DNA of 39,020 nucleotides, taken from the NCBI GenBank assembly GCA_900540705.1, contig UQGR01000015.1:1-39020 (forward strand). The letters are read 5' to 3'. Below, one piece after another: positions 38,147 to 39,020 of this stretch; position 1 is the first letter of the stretch; each line of letters begins with the position of its first letter. The position numbers were made by a program, and so were the translations under genes. The notes under the pieces are model-generated. The model was given only the letters and a program-made list of their open reading frames with translations, did no database searches and was not told where the DNA came from. Source of the DNA: an uncultured Mollicutes bacterium (GTDB lineage Bacteria > Bacillota_I > Bacilli_A > Acholeplasmatales > Anaeroplasmataceae).

Positions 38147-38872
38147 TAGCATCTCCTCGATAAAATGGATGTAGGAATTTTGCCTCAATTCCTCCATAAA
38201 TTTCATGTGGTTGATTCTTTCCTTTTTTAGATTTTTTAATTCAATTGTATAAACGCTCAATCCGGATTGAGAATAGGCTGGATTATGCTCTACAGATAAG
38301 ATTTTAATATCCATCCCCCGAATTAGACTAATGAGCTCCTTTAAATTTTCTCTAGAGTATAATTCCACATGTAAGGTGAATTGTCTAGAACGTACGGTTA
38401 GGGCCTTTTCAATTCTTGGTAGAATAGCCATAACAACTACAATCACAATTGCGGCCATTACGGATAGGGTATAAAAACCGATTCCAATAGACAGACCTAA
38501 GCATGCACAGGCCCAAAGTCCCGCAGCAGTAGTGAGTCCTCTAACCTGGTTCCTAGAAGTAAACATGATTGTACCAGCACCTAAAAAGCCGATTCCTGAA
38601 ATGACCTGTGCTCCTAGACGTGCTCCATCTGCAGCATCCGTAGCCCTAGTTAAAAATTCATTAGTCAGCATCGCTATAGTAGATCCTAAACAAACAATGA
38701 TATAGGTTCTAAATCCAGCAGCATGATGCTTGATTGCTCGGTCTAGACCAATGGCTCCCCCACAAAGTACAGATAGGATTAAGCGGATTGCAATCGTGCC
38801 AAAATTAATTTCAGATAGCCATTCCCAATGACATAATTTTACAAAGGGATCAATGACTTCAAATAAAAACAT
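38144..38872 (-). CDS. MgtC/SapB family membrane protein
   Basis: A 242-residue protein. The N-terminal ~150 residues hold about four or five hydrophobic helices and the family motif GGAIGLDRAIKHHAAGFRT, with RLGAQVISGIGFLGAGTIMF and RGLTTAAGLWACA. The C-terminal ~90 residues are a soluble domain (ACT-like). MgtC proteins help cells with low Mg2+ or act as membrane regulators. ATG 38872 follows TTAGGTGA; GTG 38881 in the same frame overlaps this site. A promoter lies at 38890-38918. Confidence 0.92.
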   Translation of the reverse strand: MFLFEVIDPFVKLCHWEWLSEINFGTIAIRLILSVLCGGAIGLDRAIKHHAAGFRTYIIVCLGSTIAMLTNEFLTRATDAADGARLGAQVISGIGFLGAGTIMFTSRNQVRGLTTAAGLWACACLGLSIGIGFYTLSVMAAIVIVVVMAILPRIEKALTVRSRQFTLHVELYSRENLKELISLIRGMDIKILSVEHNPAYSQSGLSVYTIELKNLKKERINHMKFMEELRQNSYIHFIEEML

Positions 38873-38889
38873 ATGTATCACCTAATTTC

Positions 38890-38918
38890 ATTATAACAAA
38901 AACCAGCTATACTTGCAA
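38890..38918 (-). promoter_or_regulatory. promoter of the MgtC-family gene
   Basis: On the minus strand: TTGCAA (38918-38913), a 17-base spacer and TATAAT (38895-38890). Confidence 0.8.
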
Positions 38919-39020
38919 AGAAATTCTATCTTTTCTGTTATAAAACTACAATTTAATAGATTTTTCTTTAAAACTTGACTCATTTCCAATTTTAAAATTA
39001 ATGTTTTTCCTTTTAAAATT

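Noticed and set aside
1..39020. CRISPR array, transposase, tRNA or rRNA genes
   Set aside because: No regular direct-repeat array, IS ends, transposase motifs or clover-leaf/rRNA sequences were recognised.
38919..39020. Possible gene in the final bases
   Set aside because: A+T-rich sequence with no frame or site of interest; only the MgtC promoter lies just before it.

Overview
The window looks like chromosomal DNA from a low-G+C, spore-forming Bacillota. Supporting signs are strong Shine-Dalgarno sites, TTGACA/TATAAT-type promoters, a T-box riboswitch, an L20-type leader before infC-rpmI-rplT, the rimP-nusA-ylxR-ylxQ-infB-rbfA cluster, and the sporulation genes spoIIAA, spoIIAB and spoVAC-AD-AE. 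The divergent NusA and short IF-2 would fit an Erysipelotrichia-like or other deep Bacilli lineage, but this is inference. The standard genetic code works throughout.

Region 1 (1-8.5 kb) is accessory and visibly richer in A+T than the rest. It opens with a tightly coupled three-gene cassette of unknown function: a 5'-truncated acidic protein, a 783-residue protein and a small protein carrying a HEPN-like RX6H motif. The cassette ends at a terminator and is the best candidate here for an undescribed (possibly defence) system. Next come four GNAT acetyltransferases, one with a YoaP-type C-terminus, and a coupled pair made of a KilA-N protein and an XRE-HTH/flavodoxin-like fusion.

Region 2 (8.5-19.6 kb) holds metabolic and transport genes: a T-box-controlled amino-acid ABC importer, an XRE-TPR regulator, a C39-like protein with an Ogt methyltransferase, a DUF362 / ECF S-component / uridine-kinase-like operon, a P-loop kinase, a MazG-like pyrophosphohydrolase, a split chromate transporter, a free-standing FakA-C-type domain, a membrane zinc-ribbon protein and a macro-domain-like protein.

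Region 3 (19.6-29.8 kb) carries the translation and transcription core. It is interrupted by a Tyr/Pro-rich small gene on the minus strand, an Mrp-type P-loop ATPase, a small minus-strand gene, and a four-gene operon of unknown role (secreted protein, anchored protein, ABC ATPase, ABC permease). It ends with infC (AUU start), rpmI and rplT behind an attenuator.

Region 4 (29.8-39 kb) contains a minus-strand lipase-like hydrolase and a CarD-like regulator, a COG2509-type flavoprotein, and the sporulation block in which spoIIAA-spoIIAB runs directly into spoVAC-AD-AE with no sigF between them. After that come a CPBP protease, a flavin-reductase-like protein, an M19 dipeptidase and a convergent MgtC-family membrane protein. 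No rRNA, tRNA, CRISPR array or transposase was recognised.
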